Of a stretch of 64,000 nucleotides of DNA, positions 43,779 through 52,458 are shown piece by piece; the stretch's first letter is position 1, and each line of letters starts with the position of its first letter. The stretch comes from Pseudomonas batumici (GTDB lineage: Bacteria > Pseudomonadota > Gammaproteobacteria > Pseudomonadales > Pseudomonadaceae): NCBI RefSeq assembly GCF_000820515.1, contig NZ_JXDG01000068.1, positions 186,001-250,000 of the forward strand, written 5' to 3'. The notes beneath the pieces were generated by a model. It did not search any database, was not told the origin of the DNA, and saw only the letters and a program-made list of their open reading frames with translations. The translations under genes and the position numbers were made by a program.

Positions 43779-44309
43779 ATGAAAACACCTCTTTTCGTAT
43801 TGTCCCTACTGGTTGCCGCTGCCACGATCACCGGCACGGCTCAAGCTGTCCAGACCACCACCCTGCGGTTCACAGGGGATATCCAGGGTGGCACCTGCCA
43901 CCTGGACGCAAGCGATCTCGGCCGCACGATCGAATTGCCCCCAGTCAAGGTCAGCGACTTCGATTCCACCACTTGGACCGGGCTCAAGACATTCAACCTG
44001 ACCGCCAACTGCGACTCGGATATCAGGAATGTCACCTTCACCTTTGACGGCACACCGGACTCCGTCGCACCGGAGCGCTTCGCCAATGTCGGCGGCACCG
44101 TCCGCGGCATCGCTACCGTGATTCAATCGCGCATCGGGGGAACTGGCTCCAACATCCCAGCCAACGGCAACCCTACCGCTCGCTCGCGAACCATTCCAAC
44201 AACCGCCGGCCGTGCGGTAATCCCCATGGCCGCGCACTACATAAAAGTCGGCACCGTCACCAAAGGCAACCTGATCACCCCCGCGCGCGTGACCATTACC
44301 TACAACTGA
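43779..44309 (+). CDS. Minor fimbrial subunit 1
   Basis: A 176-residue pilin-domain protein. Signal peptide 1-22 (LLVAAATITGTAQAVQ). The mature part starts TTLRFTGDIQGGTCHLDASD, with the pilin disulfide formed with NLTANCDSD, and ends ARVTITYN, as the adhesins do. AAGGATACC precedes ATG 43779. By order (adhesin, minor, minor, adhesin) it is probably a tip-fibrillum or adaptor subunit like FimF/FimG. It is about half identical by eye to the next gene. Confidence 0.88.
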   Translation: MKTPLFVLSLLVAAATITGTAQAVQTTTLRFTGDIQGGTCHLDASDLGRTIELPPVKVSDFDSTTWTGLKTFNLTANCDSDIRNVTFTFDGTPDSVAPERFANVGGTVRGIATVIQSRIGGTGSNIPANGNPTARSRTIPTTAGRAVIPMAAHYIKVGTVTKGNLITPARVTITYN

Positions 44310-44368
44310 CGCCCCGAGCCCTAATAGGCCGCCACCTTCCGCCGGCCCGCCAGAACGGACAACACCCG

Positions 44369-44890
44369 ATGAAAACCTACCTGATACCCCTGGGGCTGGC
44401 GCTCGCGGCCATCGCCCAAGCTTCAGCCACGGAGACCCTGAACCCGAGCAATCTGCAGATCGAAGGTACTATCGAGGGCGGCACCTGCAACCTGATTACC
44501 GATGACATCGAGCGCCCCATAGCCCTGCCACCGGTCAAGGTCGGTGACTTCGCGGGCGCCGACTCGGCGGGTCACAAGCCCTTCGAGCTGAGCGCCCGCT
44601 GCGACTCGGACATCAAGAGCGTGACCTTCACGTTCCAAGGCACGCCGGCCCCCTCGGATGGCGCGCGGTTCGCCAACACCGGCGACGCCCACGGCCTGGC
44701 GCTGTGGCTGTACTCGCGCCTGGGGGGCGTGCAACAGACCATCCGCGCAGACGGCAATGACAACGCCCGCACCCTGACGCCAAGCGGCGGCCTGGCCGTG
44801 CTGCCACTGGGGGCGGCCTACTGGAAGTCCGGTGCGGTCAGCGAAGGCAAGCTGGAAAGCCTGGCGACCGTGGACGTCACTTACAACTGA
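44369..44890 (+). CDS. Minor fimbrial subunit 2
   Basis: A 173-residue pilin-domain protein, paralogous to the gene before it (IEGTIEGGTCNL, ELSARCDSDIKSVTFTFQGT, end VDVTYN). Signal peptide 1-21 (LGLALAAIAQASATE). It keeps the pilin cysteine pair. It probably links the shaft to adhesin B or forms part of the tip. The 59-bp gap from the previous gene and 95 bp to the next suggest one transcript. Confidence 0.88.
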   Translation: MKTYLIPLGLALAAIAQASATETLNPSNLQIEGTIEGGTCNLITDDIERPIALPPVKVGDFAGADSAGHKPFELSARCDSDIKSVTFTFQGTPAPSDGARFANTGDAHGLALWLYSRLGGVQQTIRADGNDNARTLTPSGGLAVLPLGAAYWKSGAVSEGKLESLATVDVTYN

Positions 44891-44985
44891 GACATGAGTG
44901 AGCAGGCAACCGGTTCAGGTAGACAGCGTGTGCCTACTCCAGAAACCTCAAAAACAATAAGTATTTGAAAAAACAAGGGCGGCAA

Positions 44986-45996
44986 ATGAACAGACCTTAC
45001 AAGGCAATATCCGCGGCGGCACTGCTCTTGTCCATGTCCGGGCAGGCGTTCGCCGCGTGCACGTCTTCCGTCTACCATCCAGGTGGGTATTCCGGCGATA
45101 TTGGCACGGTCACGGTGACGGATATCAATGCTGCCGTCGGTAGCCCGCTCACCGGATGGAGAGATTTTCCGAGTGTCAGCCAGGGCACCAAGCGGGTCAG
45201 CTGGTACTGCGATAGCGGCACCAACGTGAAATTCAGCGCACAGGGGACTGCCGGTGCGGTATCGACCTATAACGATGGTTCCCGATCCTATAGCGTCTAT
45301 CCGACAGGCATGCCCGGCATCGGGATTGTATTCAGGACCCACGGCGACACTGGGGTCGGTTCGCACAATATCGTCACCGGGATCCTGAGTAACACCACAC
45401 AGCGAACCTACAGCCAGACCAACCCTGCGGCGAGCAACAGGACCTACGCCTATGAAATCAACTACAGGCTGATAAAAACCGGTGCAATCTCTTCTGGCGG
45501 CATTGTTCCTCGCGTTATTGCCAGGACATGGTGGGAACCAACGCCCTCGCATTTCAACCCGCGTGAATACAATATCCTGTTGGGCAGAGGAACTATCATT
45601 GCTCCGGTGCCTACCTGCAATCTGGCTACGAGCGACCTCGACCGCACCATCAGACTGGACCCCGTGCGGATCTCGAACTTCACCGGCATCTCGACCGGCC
45701 TCAAATACTTCGACCTGACCGCCAACTGCAGCAATGCCTCGAGTGTCACCTTCAGGTTCACCGGCACGCCGGCCCCCGGGAACGCCGCGCTCTTTGCCAA
45801 CACCGACACGGCTCGCGGCGTTGCGCTATGGCTGCATACACCGGGCCAGACGGTCAGCCACAACAGCACCCGCACCGTGGCGGTGTCAGCCAACCGGGCC
45901 GTGCTGCGATTGGGGGCGGAGTATCACAAGACCACCGGCCCCCTGACCCAGGGCAAGCTGGCCAGTGCCGTCACCGTCAACATCACCTACAACTAA
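44986..45996 (+). CDS. Two-domain fimbrial tip adhesin B
   Basis: A 336-residue exported protein and the second adhesin. Signal peptide 1-22 (ISAAALLLSMSGQAFAACT). The N-terminal domain (about 23-205) starts SSVYHPGGYSGDIGTVTVTD and does not resemble that of adhesin A. The C-terminal pilin domain is almost the same as adhesin A (TGISTGLKYFDLTANCSNAS, LWLHTPGQTVSHNSTRTVAV, end VNITYN). ATG 44986 has AAGGGCGGC upstream; an earlier in-frame start (44965) would put charged residues before the signal. It is the last gene of the cluster, 11 bp from the convergent CoA-transferase gene. Confidence 0.85.
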   Translation: MNRPYKAISAAALLLSMSGQAFAACTSSVYHPGGYSGDIGTVTVTDINAAVGSPLTGWRDFPSVSQGTKRVSWYCDSGTNVKFSAQGTAGAVSTYNDGSRSYSVYPTGMPGIGIVFRTHGDTGVGSHNIVTGILSNTTQRTYSQTNPAASNRTYAYEINYRLIKTGAISSGGIVPRVIARTWWEPTPSHFNPREYNILLGRGTIIAPVPTCNLATSDLDRTIRLDPVRISNFTGISTGLKYFDLTANCSNASSVTFRFTGTPAPGNAALFANTDTARGVALWLHTPGQTVSHNSTRTVAVSANRAVLRLGAEYHKTTGPLTQGKLASAVTVNITYN

Positions 45997-46007
45997 GACC
46001 CTGTCCG

Positions 46008-47930
46008 CTAGCCCGCAGTGGCCTGCAGCCCCGCCAGCAGCAACCGCTGGAGCAGTTCCTCCTTCAGGTCCTCCGGGTGGCTCAACCCCATGCGCTCCAG
46101 GTGCGCCGCAAAGGCCGCCGGTTCGGGGGCGTCCAGTGCTGCCTTGCCCAGGTCGAGCATCTCCGTGAGCTTGAATTTGCTCTTGAGCCAATTCAGCGCC
46201 CGCAGCAGATCCCGCTCCTGCGCCGTGAAATCACAACCCAGCGGATACTCCGGGAACAAATGCGGGTGCCGTGTCCGAATCGCCTGCAAACGTTGCGGGC
46301 TGTTATCGGCAAAACGTGGATCGAGCCGGAAACTGCCCGGTAGCTTGCCGACTTTTTGCGCTTGCTCGATCAGCTCCGCCTGAAAGCGCGAATCGGCGAT
46401 ATTCAACAACGCCTCGATCACCTGGACGTCGGTCTTGCCGCGCAGGTCGGCAATGCCGTACTCGGTCACCACGATATCGCGCAGATGCCGGGGGATGGTG
46501 CAATGACCATACTCCCAGACGATGTTCGAACTGACCTCGCCGCCCGACTCGCGCCAACTGCGCAGGATCAGGATCGACCGCGCGCCTTCCAGCGCATGTC
46601 CCTGGGCTACGAAGTTGTACTGCCCGCCGACACCACTGAGCACCCGTCCGTCTTCGAGTTGGTCCGCCACGCCCGCGCCGAGCAAGGTCATGGTGAAGGC
46701 GCTGTTGATAAACCTCGCGGCGCGGCGCTGCAGGCGCTTGAGTTCTTCCTGGCCAAACAGCTCGTTGATGTAGCTGATGGCGGTCATGTTGAACTCGCCC
46801 AGCTTGTCCCGGGACAGCTCGTGCAGACGCTGATAAAAACTGCGCGGGCCGAGAAAGAAGCCGCCATGCACCATCACGCCACCGGCTTGCCCGGCACTGC
46901 CCAGGGTTCCGGCATTGGCCTGGCGTTGCTGCTCAAGGTCGGCATAAACCTTGCGCCGCACGATGCCCGCGTCCACCAGCACCAGCAGGCCGTTGACGAA
47001 CATCTCGCTGCAGCCGTAAAGCCCCTCGGAAAACACCTCAATGCCGCCCTCCTTGTCGAGCAGCGCTTTCCAGGGCGACAGGTCGATATCCGCCAACAAG
47101 GCCTGGTAGCCCTGGTTGTTCGACTGGCGGGCCAGCAAGGCGCCGGTCAGCGCGTCGCCCATCGAGCCTATGCCGATCTGCAGGGTGCCGCCATCGCGCA
47201 CCAGGGTGCTGGCGTGCAGGCCGATGAAGTGATCTTGGGTATCCACCGGCATGTTCGGGGTGGAGAACAGGGTACTGCGCTCCACGTCGTCGATCAGCAG
47301 GTCGAAGGCATCACGGCCGAGTTCCGAATCCCCTGGCATGTAGGGCAGGTCGCTGTGGACCTGCGCCAGCATCAGGATGGTTTCGCCGGCGGCCCGGCGC
47401 CGGGCGATCATCGGCAGCAGGTCAAGGGTGATGTCCGGGTTGCAGCTCAGGCTCAGGCGCTCGGGGTGCTCCGGGTCCTCGGCCACCAGTTGCGCGACCA
47501 GGTTCAGGCCGGCGGCGTTGATGTCGCGGGCGGCATGGCTGTAGTTGCTGCTGACGTATTCCTGCTGGGCCTGCGTGCTGTGCAACAGGCTGCCGGGCTG
47601 CATGAAGAACTGCTGGACCTGGATATTCGGCGGCAAACTGTCCCGACGCAGGGCGGCGAGGAAGTCCAGTTCGGGGTAATCACCGAACACCCGTTCGACA
47701 AAGGGTTCGAGGAAACGCCGCTGCAAGCCGTCGCCCAGGGACGGGCGGCCGAGGGTCAAGGCCGTGTAGATGGTCAGCCGGCGTTCCGGTAACTGCCTGA
47801 TGCGCTGGTAGAGCGCATTGATAAAACGATTGGGTTTGCCCAGGCCCAAGGGGCTGGCCATGTGAATATGCGCCGGCAGCCGCGCCAGCACCTCGTCGAC
47901 TGCACGTTCGATAGAACAGGACTGCACCAT
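46008..47930 (-). CDS. Acetyl-CoA hydrolase/transferase family protein
   Basis: A 640-residue enzyme that probably moves CoA between acyl-CoA and a carboxylic acid (acetate, succinate or similar), as in Cat1-like CoA transferases. The N-terminal domain reads MASPLGLGKPNRFINALYQR, the C-terminal half holds GIGSMGDALTGALL, GGVMVHGGFFLGPRSFY and a late VTEYGIADLRGKTDVQ, which is a family hallmark. GGAGGGTCGG stands before ATG 47930; the frame extends 72 codons upstream into a REP element and is not used. Length exceeds the usual 430-500 residues, as in the long gamma-proteobacterial subfamily. Substrates are unknown. Confidence 0.88.
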   Translation of the reverse strand: MVQSCSIERAVDEVLARLPAHIHMASPLGLGKPNRFINALYQRIRQLPERRLTIYTALTLGRPSLGDGLQRRFLEPFVERVFGDYPELDFLAALRRDSLPPNIQVQQFFMQPGSLLHSTQAQQEYVSSNYSHAARDINAAGLNLVAQLVAEDPEHPERLSLSCNPDITLDLLPMIARRRAAGETILMLAQVHSDLPYMPGDSELGRDAFDLLIDDVERSTLFSTPNMPVDTQDHFIGLHASTLVRDGGTLQIGIGSMGDALTGALLARQSNNQGYQALLADIDLSPWKALLDKEGGIEVFSEGLYGCSEMFVNGLLVLVDAGIVRRKVYADLEQQRQANAGTLGSAGQAGGVMVHGGFFLGPRSFYQRLHELSRDKLGEFNMTAISYINELFGQEELKRLQRRAARFINSAFTMTLLGAGVADQLEDGRVLSGVGGQYNFVAQGHALEGARSILILRSWRESGGEVSSNIVWEYGHCTIPRHLRDIVVTEYGIADLRGKTDVQVIEALLNIADSRFQAELIEQAQKVGKLPGSFRLDPRFADNSPQRLQAIRTRHPHLFPEYPLGCDFTAQERDLLRALNWLKSKFKLTEMLDLGKAALDAPEPAAFAAHLERMGLSHPEDLKEELLQRLLLAGLQATAG

Positions 47931-48023
47931 CCGACCCTCCTCGCCTTTCCCTGAATTGAGGTTGGACCGAGCTTGCCGGGAATTGGCTGAAAATGACAGC
48001 CCGGTGCCTGCCGGGAAACACCG

Positions 48024-48110
48024 CCCTGTGGGAGCTGGCTTGCCGGCGATGGCGTCCGTGAATGCAACTCCAGACTCAAGGGCCTCATCGCCGGCAAGCC
48101 GGCTCCTACA
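48024..48110. repeat. REP doublet upstream of the CoA-transferase gene
   Basis: CTGTGGGAGCTGGCTTGCCGG faces CCGGCAAGCCGGCTCCTACA, with GGCGAT and ATCGCC inside. It is a paired REP element between cycB and the CoA-transferase gene, outside any supported coding sequence. Confidence 0.85.
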
Positions 48111-48131
48111 AGTCTGCTTTTCGACAGATGC

Positions 48132-48158
48132 AAAAAAGCCGCTCATCAGCGGCTTTTT
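48132..48158 (-). terminator. Terminator of cycB
   Basis: AAAAAGCCGCT (48133-48143) pairs with AGCGGCTTTTT (48148-48158) around CATC. On the minus strand it ends in a T-run 15 bp after the cycB stop. Confidence 0.85.
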
Positions 48159-48172
48159 CGTGAATATCGGTG

Positions 48173-48655
48173 TTATTTCAAGCCGGACATCTTCTCGATG
48201 GCACCCTGAAGCTCTTCAGGCGTACAGTCGGCGCAAGTCCCCTTCGGTGGCATGGCGTTGAAGCCATGAGTCGCCACTGCCGCCAGGCCCGCAACGCCTT
48301 TCTTGGCTTTCTCCTCGGCCGAGGCTCCGGCAATACTCGCAATCACGGTGCTTACATGATCGGCCCGCTCTTTCCAGGCCGCGGTATCACCGATTTTCGG
48401 CGAATTCAAAAGGCCGGTGCCATGGCAAGCGTTGCAATGCTTGGCAATCACTTCATCCGGCGTCTTGGCCCCGCCACCGCCACCCGCGGTAGCCGCCACT
48501 GCCATCCCCTTGCACTCTTGGCCCTGCACACACACCTGGCCCACCGGCTCGAGGCGCTTGGCGATGTCTTCATTGATTGTCGAAGCCTGAGCGCTGACTG
48601 CCCACAGGGCGACTACGGTTGCTGGTACGGCCAGCATTTTCATAATTGGATTCAC
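48173..48655 (-). CDS. cycB: Cytochrome c5 (CycB-like)
   Basis: A 160-residue periplasmic or membrane-attached c-type cytochrome that carries electrons. A signal peptide (MLAVPATVVALWAVSAQAS) is followed by a Gly/Ala linker and one heme site CNACHGTG (about residue 73), with methionine ligand in GFNAMPPKGTC and an extra cysteine pair CADC as in cytochrome c5. The start is probably GTG 48655 with GAGGGT upstream; ATG 48643 is the alternative and has no such site. P. aeruginosa PA5300 (cycB) has the same position. Confidence 0.9.
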   Translation of the reverse strand: MNPIMKMLAVPATVVALWAVSAQASTINEDIAKRLEPVGQVCVQGQECKGMAVAATAGGGGGAKTPDEVIAKHCNACHGTGLLNSPKIGDTAAWKERADHVSTVIASIAGASAEEKAKKGVAGLAAVATHGFNAMPPKGTCADCTPEELQGAIEKMSGLK

Positions 48656-48830
48656 GCGTACACCCTCAATGGTGGCTAATCACGCCCCGAACCACGGTTT
48701 CGCAGGCGGGCGTGAGTATAGCGGTTCGATTGCCACTCTGAAACAACCCCAAGACTCACAAGGGTATTAGCCGAGCGGTGAATCGGCACTGCCGGGCGCC
48801 TTGAAATCCCTGATCTGGCGCCTCTCGCGT

Positions 48831-49379
48831 TTAAAAATTCGCCGGTGTCGCTGCGCTGATTAGTCGCGCTGGCGTATCGAACGGGTTGCGGAAACGGTGC
48901 GGCTTGGTGCTTTCAAAATAGTAGCTGTCGCCCGCTTCGAGGACGAAAGTTTCTACGCCAACCACCAACTCCAGTCGACCCTCCAGCAAAATGCCCGTCT
49001 CCTCACCTTCGTGGGTGAGCATTTCCTCGCCGGTGTCGGCACCTGGAGGATAGATCTCGTTGAGGAAGGCGATGGCGCGGCTGGGATGGGCACGACCGAC
49101 CAGCTTCATGGTCACGGCACCATCGGAAATATCGATCAGCTCATTGGCTTTGTAGACGATCTGGGTCGGTTTTTCCTGGAGGATTTCCTCGGAAAAGAAC
49201 TCGACCATGGACATGGGAATGCCGCCAAGAACCTTTCTCAGCGAACTGATCGAGGGGCTGACACTGTTTTTCTCGATCATTGAAATGGTGCTATTGGTGA
49301 CGCCCGCGCGTTTGGCGAGTTCACGCTGAGACAGACCTTTCAGTTTACGGATGGATTGCAGTCGTTCACCGACGTCCAA
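48831..49379 (-). CDS. pauR: PauR, XRE-cupin repressor of polyamine catabolism
   Basis: PauR (PA5301) in P. aeruginosa represses the gamma-glutamyl-polyamine pathway genes; putrescine and cadaverine relieve it. The 182-residue protein has an XRE helix-turn-helix (about 4-58, LSQRELAKRAGVTNSTISMI) and a cupin domain (about 110-178, THEGEETGILLEGRLELVVG) as in E. coli PuuR. The start is TTG 49379 with GGGAG upstream; no ATG is in frame before it. It lies beside dadX, and the aldehyde dehydrogenase of the same pathway is 9 kb away. Confidence 0.88.
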   Translation of the reverse strand: MDVGERLQSIRKLKGLSQRELAKRAGVTNSTISMIEKNSVSPSISSLRKVLGGIPMSMVEFFSEEILQEKPTQIVYKANELIDISDGAVTMKLVGRAHPSRAIAFLNEIYPPGADTGEEMLTHEGEETGILLEGRLELVVGVETFVLEAGDSYYFESTKPHRFRNPFDTPARLISAATPANF

Positions 49380-49437
49380 TACGGCAGTCTCCCAGGGATT
49401 CAGGCGATGTTGTAATTGAGCGATATCATGGCATAGC

Positions 49438-49454
49438 GTTCAGTATTTACAACA
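49438..49454. promoter_or_regulatory. Possible PauR site upstream of pauR
   Basis: GTTCAGTATTTACAACA has the same GTTC-N9-AACA frame as the palindrome at 60215-60234 and agrees with it at 11 of 17 positions. It lies about 60 bp before the pauR start, so autoregulation is possible. The match is weak. Confidence 0.3.
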
Positions 49455-49508
49455 CTCAGGGCCCAATCCCGTTCGGGGAGACGACCTGTGGCGCGGCGTG
49501 CTTTGCCG

Positions 49509-50582
49509 CTAGCTCCCGGTGTAGAGCAGTGGTACCCGACGCAGGTTGCAGAAAATCTGATACGGAATGGTCCCGGCCTCGGCCGCCACCTCGCTGGCCA
49601 GCACGTTCTTGCCCCACAACTCCACCGTAGAACCCAGTCCGGCCTGGGGCACATCGGTCAGGTCAACACAGAGCATGTCCATGGACACCCGGCCCAGCAA
49701 CCGGCTGCGTTGACCGGCCACCAGCACCGGCGTGCCGGTCGGCGCATGACGCGGATAGCCGTCGGCATACCCCATGGCAACCACGCCGATCCGCATCGGC
49801 TGGGGCGTCACGAACTGGCCACCATAGCCCACCGGCTCACCCGCCGGCAGCTCGCGCACGCTGATGACTTTCGACTCCAGGGTCATGACCGGCTGCAAGC
49901 GCGCGGCCACGGGGTTTTCTTCCTCGAAGGGGGTGGCACCGAACAGCAGGATGCCGGGACGTACCCAATCGCTGGGAATCTGCGGCCAGCCGAGCACCGC
50001 CGGGGAATTGCACAGGCTGACCTCGGCCGACAAGCCCTGGCGCGCCGCTTCGAAGACCGCCACCTGTTCGGCGCTGCGCTGGCAGCCCAATTCGTCGGCA
50101 CGGGCGAAGTGGCTCATCAGCACAATCTTCGCCACCTTGCCGCTGGCCTGCAGACGCTGGTAAGCCGCCTGGTACTGCGCCGGCTCCAGCCCCACCCGGT
50201 GCATGCCCGAGTCCAGCTTGAGCCAGACGTTGATCGGCTTGGCCAGCACCGCCCGCTCGATGGCTTCCAACTGCCAGAGCGCATGCACGACGCACCAGAA
50301 ATCGTGCTCGACGATCAAGGCCAACTCGTCGGCCTCGAAAAAACCTTCCAGCAACAGGATCGGTGCACGGATACCGGCGGCCCGCAGCTCCAGGGCCTCC
50401 TCGATGCAGGCCACGGCAAAACCGTCGGCGTCGGCCTCCAGGGCCTGGGCACAGCGCACCGCGCCATGGCCGTAGGCGTCGGCCTTGATCACCGCGAGGG
50501 CTCGGGCACCCGACACTTCACGGGCCAATTGGTAGTTGTGACGCAGGGCTTGGAGGTCGATCAGGGCACGGGCAGGACGCAT
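49509..50582 (-). CDS. dadX: Catabolic alanine racemase DadX
   Basis: DadX turns L-alanine into D-alanine, the substrate of DadA. The 357-residue length is that of Pseudomonas DadX. Lys33 in LAVIKADAYGHG binds PLP, and the second catalytic residue Tyr is in MGYADGYPR (about residue 253). The start MRPARALIDLQALRHNY (ATG 50582) is the family start; the frame is open 69 codons up without homology. It follows ridA and dadA on the same strand, an alanine catabolism unit. Confidence 0.95.
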   Translation of the reverse strand: MRPARALIDLQALRHNYQLAREVSGARALAVIKADAYGHGAVRCAQALEADADGFAVACIEEALELRAAGIRAPILLLEGFFEADELALIVEHDFWCVVHALWQLEAIERAVLAKPINVWLKLDSGMHRVGLEPAQYQAAYQRLQASGKVAKIVLMSHFARADELGCQRSAEQVAVFEAARQGLSAEVSLCNSPAVLGWPQIPSDWVRPGILLFGATPFEEENPVAARLQPVMTLESKVISVRELPAGEPVGYGGQFVTPQPMRIGVVAMGYADGYPRHAPTGTPVLVAGQRSRLLGRVSMDMLCVDLTDVPQAGLGSTVELWGKNVLASEVAAEAGTIPYQIFCNLRRVPLLYTGS

Positions 50583-50670
50583 GGCGGCAAACTTCTGGAC
50601 GGTCAACGGGGAATAAAAAACCGGTGCGAAAGACAATGCATCCGCCATCGCACCGGGAGAGGGATCGTAC

Positions 50671-51024
50671 TTAAGGCAGAGCGGCCACGACCGACAGCTC
50701 GACCAGGATTTCCGGCTCGCACAGCTTGGCTTCGACTGTGGCACGGGCCGGTGCGACGCCTTTGGGCAGCCACTTGTCCCATACCGCATTCATGCCGGCG
50801 AAGTCGGCATCGATGTCTTTCAGGTAAATCGTCACCGACAGCAGCCGGCTCTTGTCGGTACCCGCCAGGTCCAACAAACGCTCGATATTGGCGAGGGTTT
50901 CCCGGGTCTGGGTTTCAATCCCGGCGCTCAGGTCGTCGCCGACCTGCCCTGCCAGATACACGGTGCCGTTATGCACGACGATCTGGCTCATGCGCTCATT
51001 GGTGAGCTGGCGCTGGATTGACAT
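50671..51024 (-). CDS. RidA family enamine/imine deaminase
   Basis: RidA proteins hydrolyse reactive enamines and imines released by PLP enzymes or amino acid oxidation. The 117 residues contain the family pattern VVHNGTVYLAGQVGDDLSAG, a NIERLLDLAGTDKSRLLSVT middle and the substrate Arg in APARATVEAKLCEPEILVEL. It begins MSIQRQLTNERMSQIV at ATG 51024 and overlaps the end of dadA by 29 bp. It probably cleans up the 2-iminopropionate made by DadA, which matches its position between dadA and dadX. Confidence 0.93.
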   Translation of the reverse strand: MSIQRQLTNERMSQIVVHNGTVYLAGQVGDDLSAGIETQTRETLANIERLLDLAGTDKSRLLSVTIYLKDIDADFAGMNAVWDKWLPKGVAPARATVEAKLCEPEILVELSVVAALP

Positions 51025-52300
51025 GTTTTGCAGTCTCCTGGGGCGTTTTGCCGTAGCGGGAAATATCGAGGCCTTCGGCACTGATCTGCGGCTTTTTCTT
51101 CGCCATCAGGTCAGCCAGCAGGCGACCTGAACCACATGCCATGGTCCAACCGAGCGTACCGTGGCCGGTATTCAGGAACAGATTGCGGAAAGAGGTCGCC
51201 CCCACGATCGGCGTGCCATCAGGTGTGGTCGGACGCAAACCGGTCCAGAAGCTGGCTTGTTCGAGGTCTCCGCCCTGAGGATAAAGATCGCCGACGATCA
51301 TCTCCAGCGTTTCGCGTCTTTTCGGATTCAGCGACAGGTCAAAACCGGCGATTTCCGCCATGCCGCCGACGCGGATACGGTTGTCGAAACGGGTGATCGC
51401 GACCTTGAAGGTTTCATCGAGAATCGTCGAAGTCGGGGCCATGGCCGGGTTGGTGATCGGCACGGTCAGCGAGTAGCCCTTGAGCGGGTAGACCGGTGCC
51501 TTGATCCCCAGCGGCTTGAGCAACTGCGGCGAATAGCTGCCCAGCGCCAGCACGTAGCGGTCGGCGGTTTCTAGCTTGCCGTCGATCCACACGCCGTTGA
51601 TGCGGTCGCCCGCATGGTCGATCCGTTGAATGTCCTGACCGAAGCGGAACTCCACACCCAGCTTGACGGCCATTTCGGCCAGGCGGGTGGTGAATATCTG
51701 GCAGTCGCCGGTCTGGTCGTTCGGCAGGCGCAGGGCACCGGCGAGGATATCGGTGACGCTGGCCAGGGCCGGCTCGACCCGGGCGATGCCGGCGCGGTCG
51801 AGCAGTTCGTAAGGCACGCCGGACTCCTCGAGCACGGCGATGTCCTTCGCGGCGCCATCGAGTTGCGCCTGGGTGCGGAACAGTTGGGTGGTGCCCAGGC
51901 TGCGGCCTTCGTAGGCAATCCCGGTTTCGGCGCGCAGCTCGTCGAGGCAGTCACGGCTGTACTCGGACAGGCGGACCATGCGCTCCTTGTTCACCGCATA
52001 GCGGCTGGCGGTGCAGTTGCGCAGCATCTGCGCCATCCACAGGTACTGGTCGACATCGGCGGTGGCCTTGATCGCCAGCGGTGCGTGACGCTGCAGCAAC
52101 CACTTGATCGCCTTGAGCGGCACACCTGGCGCGGCCCAGGGCGAGGCATAGCCGGGCGAGACCTGGCCGGCGTTGGCAAAGCTGGTTTCCATGGCGGCGG
52201 CCGGCTGACGGTCGACCACCACCACTTCGAAACCGGCCCGGGCCAGATAATAAGCACTGGTGGTACCAATGACGCCGCTACCCAATACCAGAACTCGCAT
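50996..52300 (-). CDS. dadA: D-amino acid dehydrogenase small subunit DadA
   Basis: DadA is a membrane-associated flavoprotein that oxidises D-alanine and other D-amino acids to keto acids and feeds electrons to the respiratory chain. The 434 residues start MRVLVLGSGVIGTTSAYYLA, an FAD-binding Rossmann site, which sets ATG 52300. Later blocks are VVVDRQPAAAMETSFANAGQ (about 29-48) and the C-terminal WTGLRPTTPDGTPIVG with NLFLNTGHGTLGWT. It opens the dadA-ridA-dadX unit and is divergent from lrp. Confidence 0.96.
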   Translation of the reverse strand: MRVLVLGSGVIGTTSAYYLARAGFEVVVVDRQPAAAMETSFANAGQVSPGYASPWAAPGVPLKAIKWLLQRHAPLAIKATADVDQYLWMAQMLRNCTASRYAVNKERMVRLSEYSRDCLDELRAETGIAYEGRSLGTTQLFRTQAQLDGAAKDIAVLEESGVPYELLDRAGIARVEPALASVTDILAGALRLPNDQTGDCQIFTTRLAEMAVKLGVEFRFGQDIQRIDHAGDRINGVWIDGKLETADRYVLALGSYSPQLLKPLGIKAPVYPLKGYSLTVPITNPAMAPTSTILDETFKVAITRFDNRIRVGGMAEIAGFDLSLNPKRRETLEMIVGDLYPQGGDLEQASFWTGLRPTTPDGTPIVGATSFRNLFLNTGHGTLGWTMACGSGRLLADLMAKKKPQISAEGLDISRYGKTPQETAKHVNPAPAHQ

Positions 52301-52458
52301 GTGTCTACCTCTCGATCCGCGCCAGACGCCGGTGTTTAATGTTCGAAACCAGGATGCGCGCAGTTTAAAAAACAATAGCCAGTGCTTTTCACTATATAAG
52401 TGCCTATATTTGGCGAGAATTCTCGGCACTATCGCTTTTGACGGAGGGGCATTCCCTA
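52301..52458. promoter_or_regulatory. Divergent dadA / lrp control region with palindrome
   Basis: This 158-bp AT-rich gap holds the perfect 12-bp palindrome CGAGAATTCTCG (52414-52425), similar in form to Lrp sites, and a GTGC...CACTATATAAGTGC repeat next to it (52381-52403). Control of dadA by the adjacent Lrp (DadR) with L-alanine as signal is known in P. aeruginosa; these elements are the likely targets. Confidence 0.5.

Noticed and set aside
45997..46007. Terminator expected between adhesin B and the CoA-transferase gene
   Set aside because: Only eleven bases separate the two convergent stops and no hairpin with a T-run is present there.
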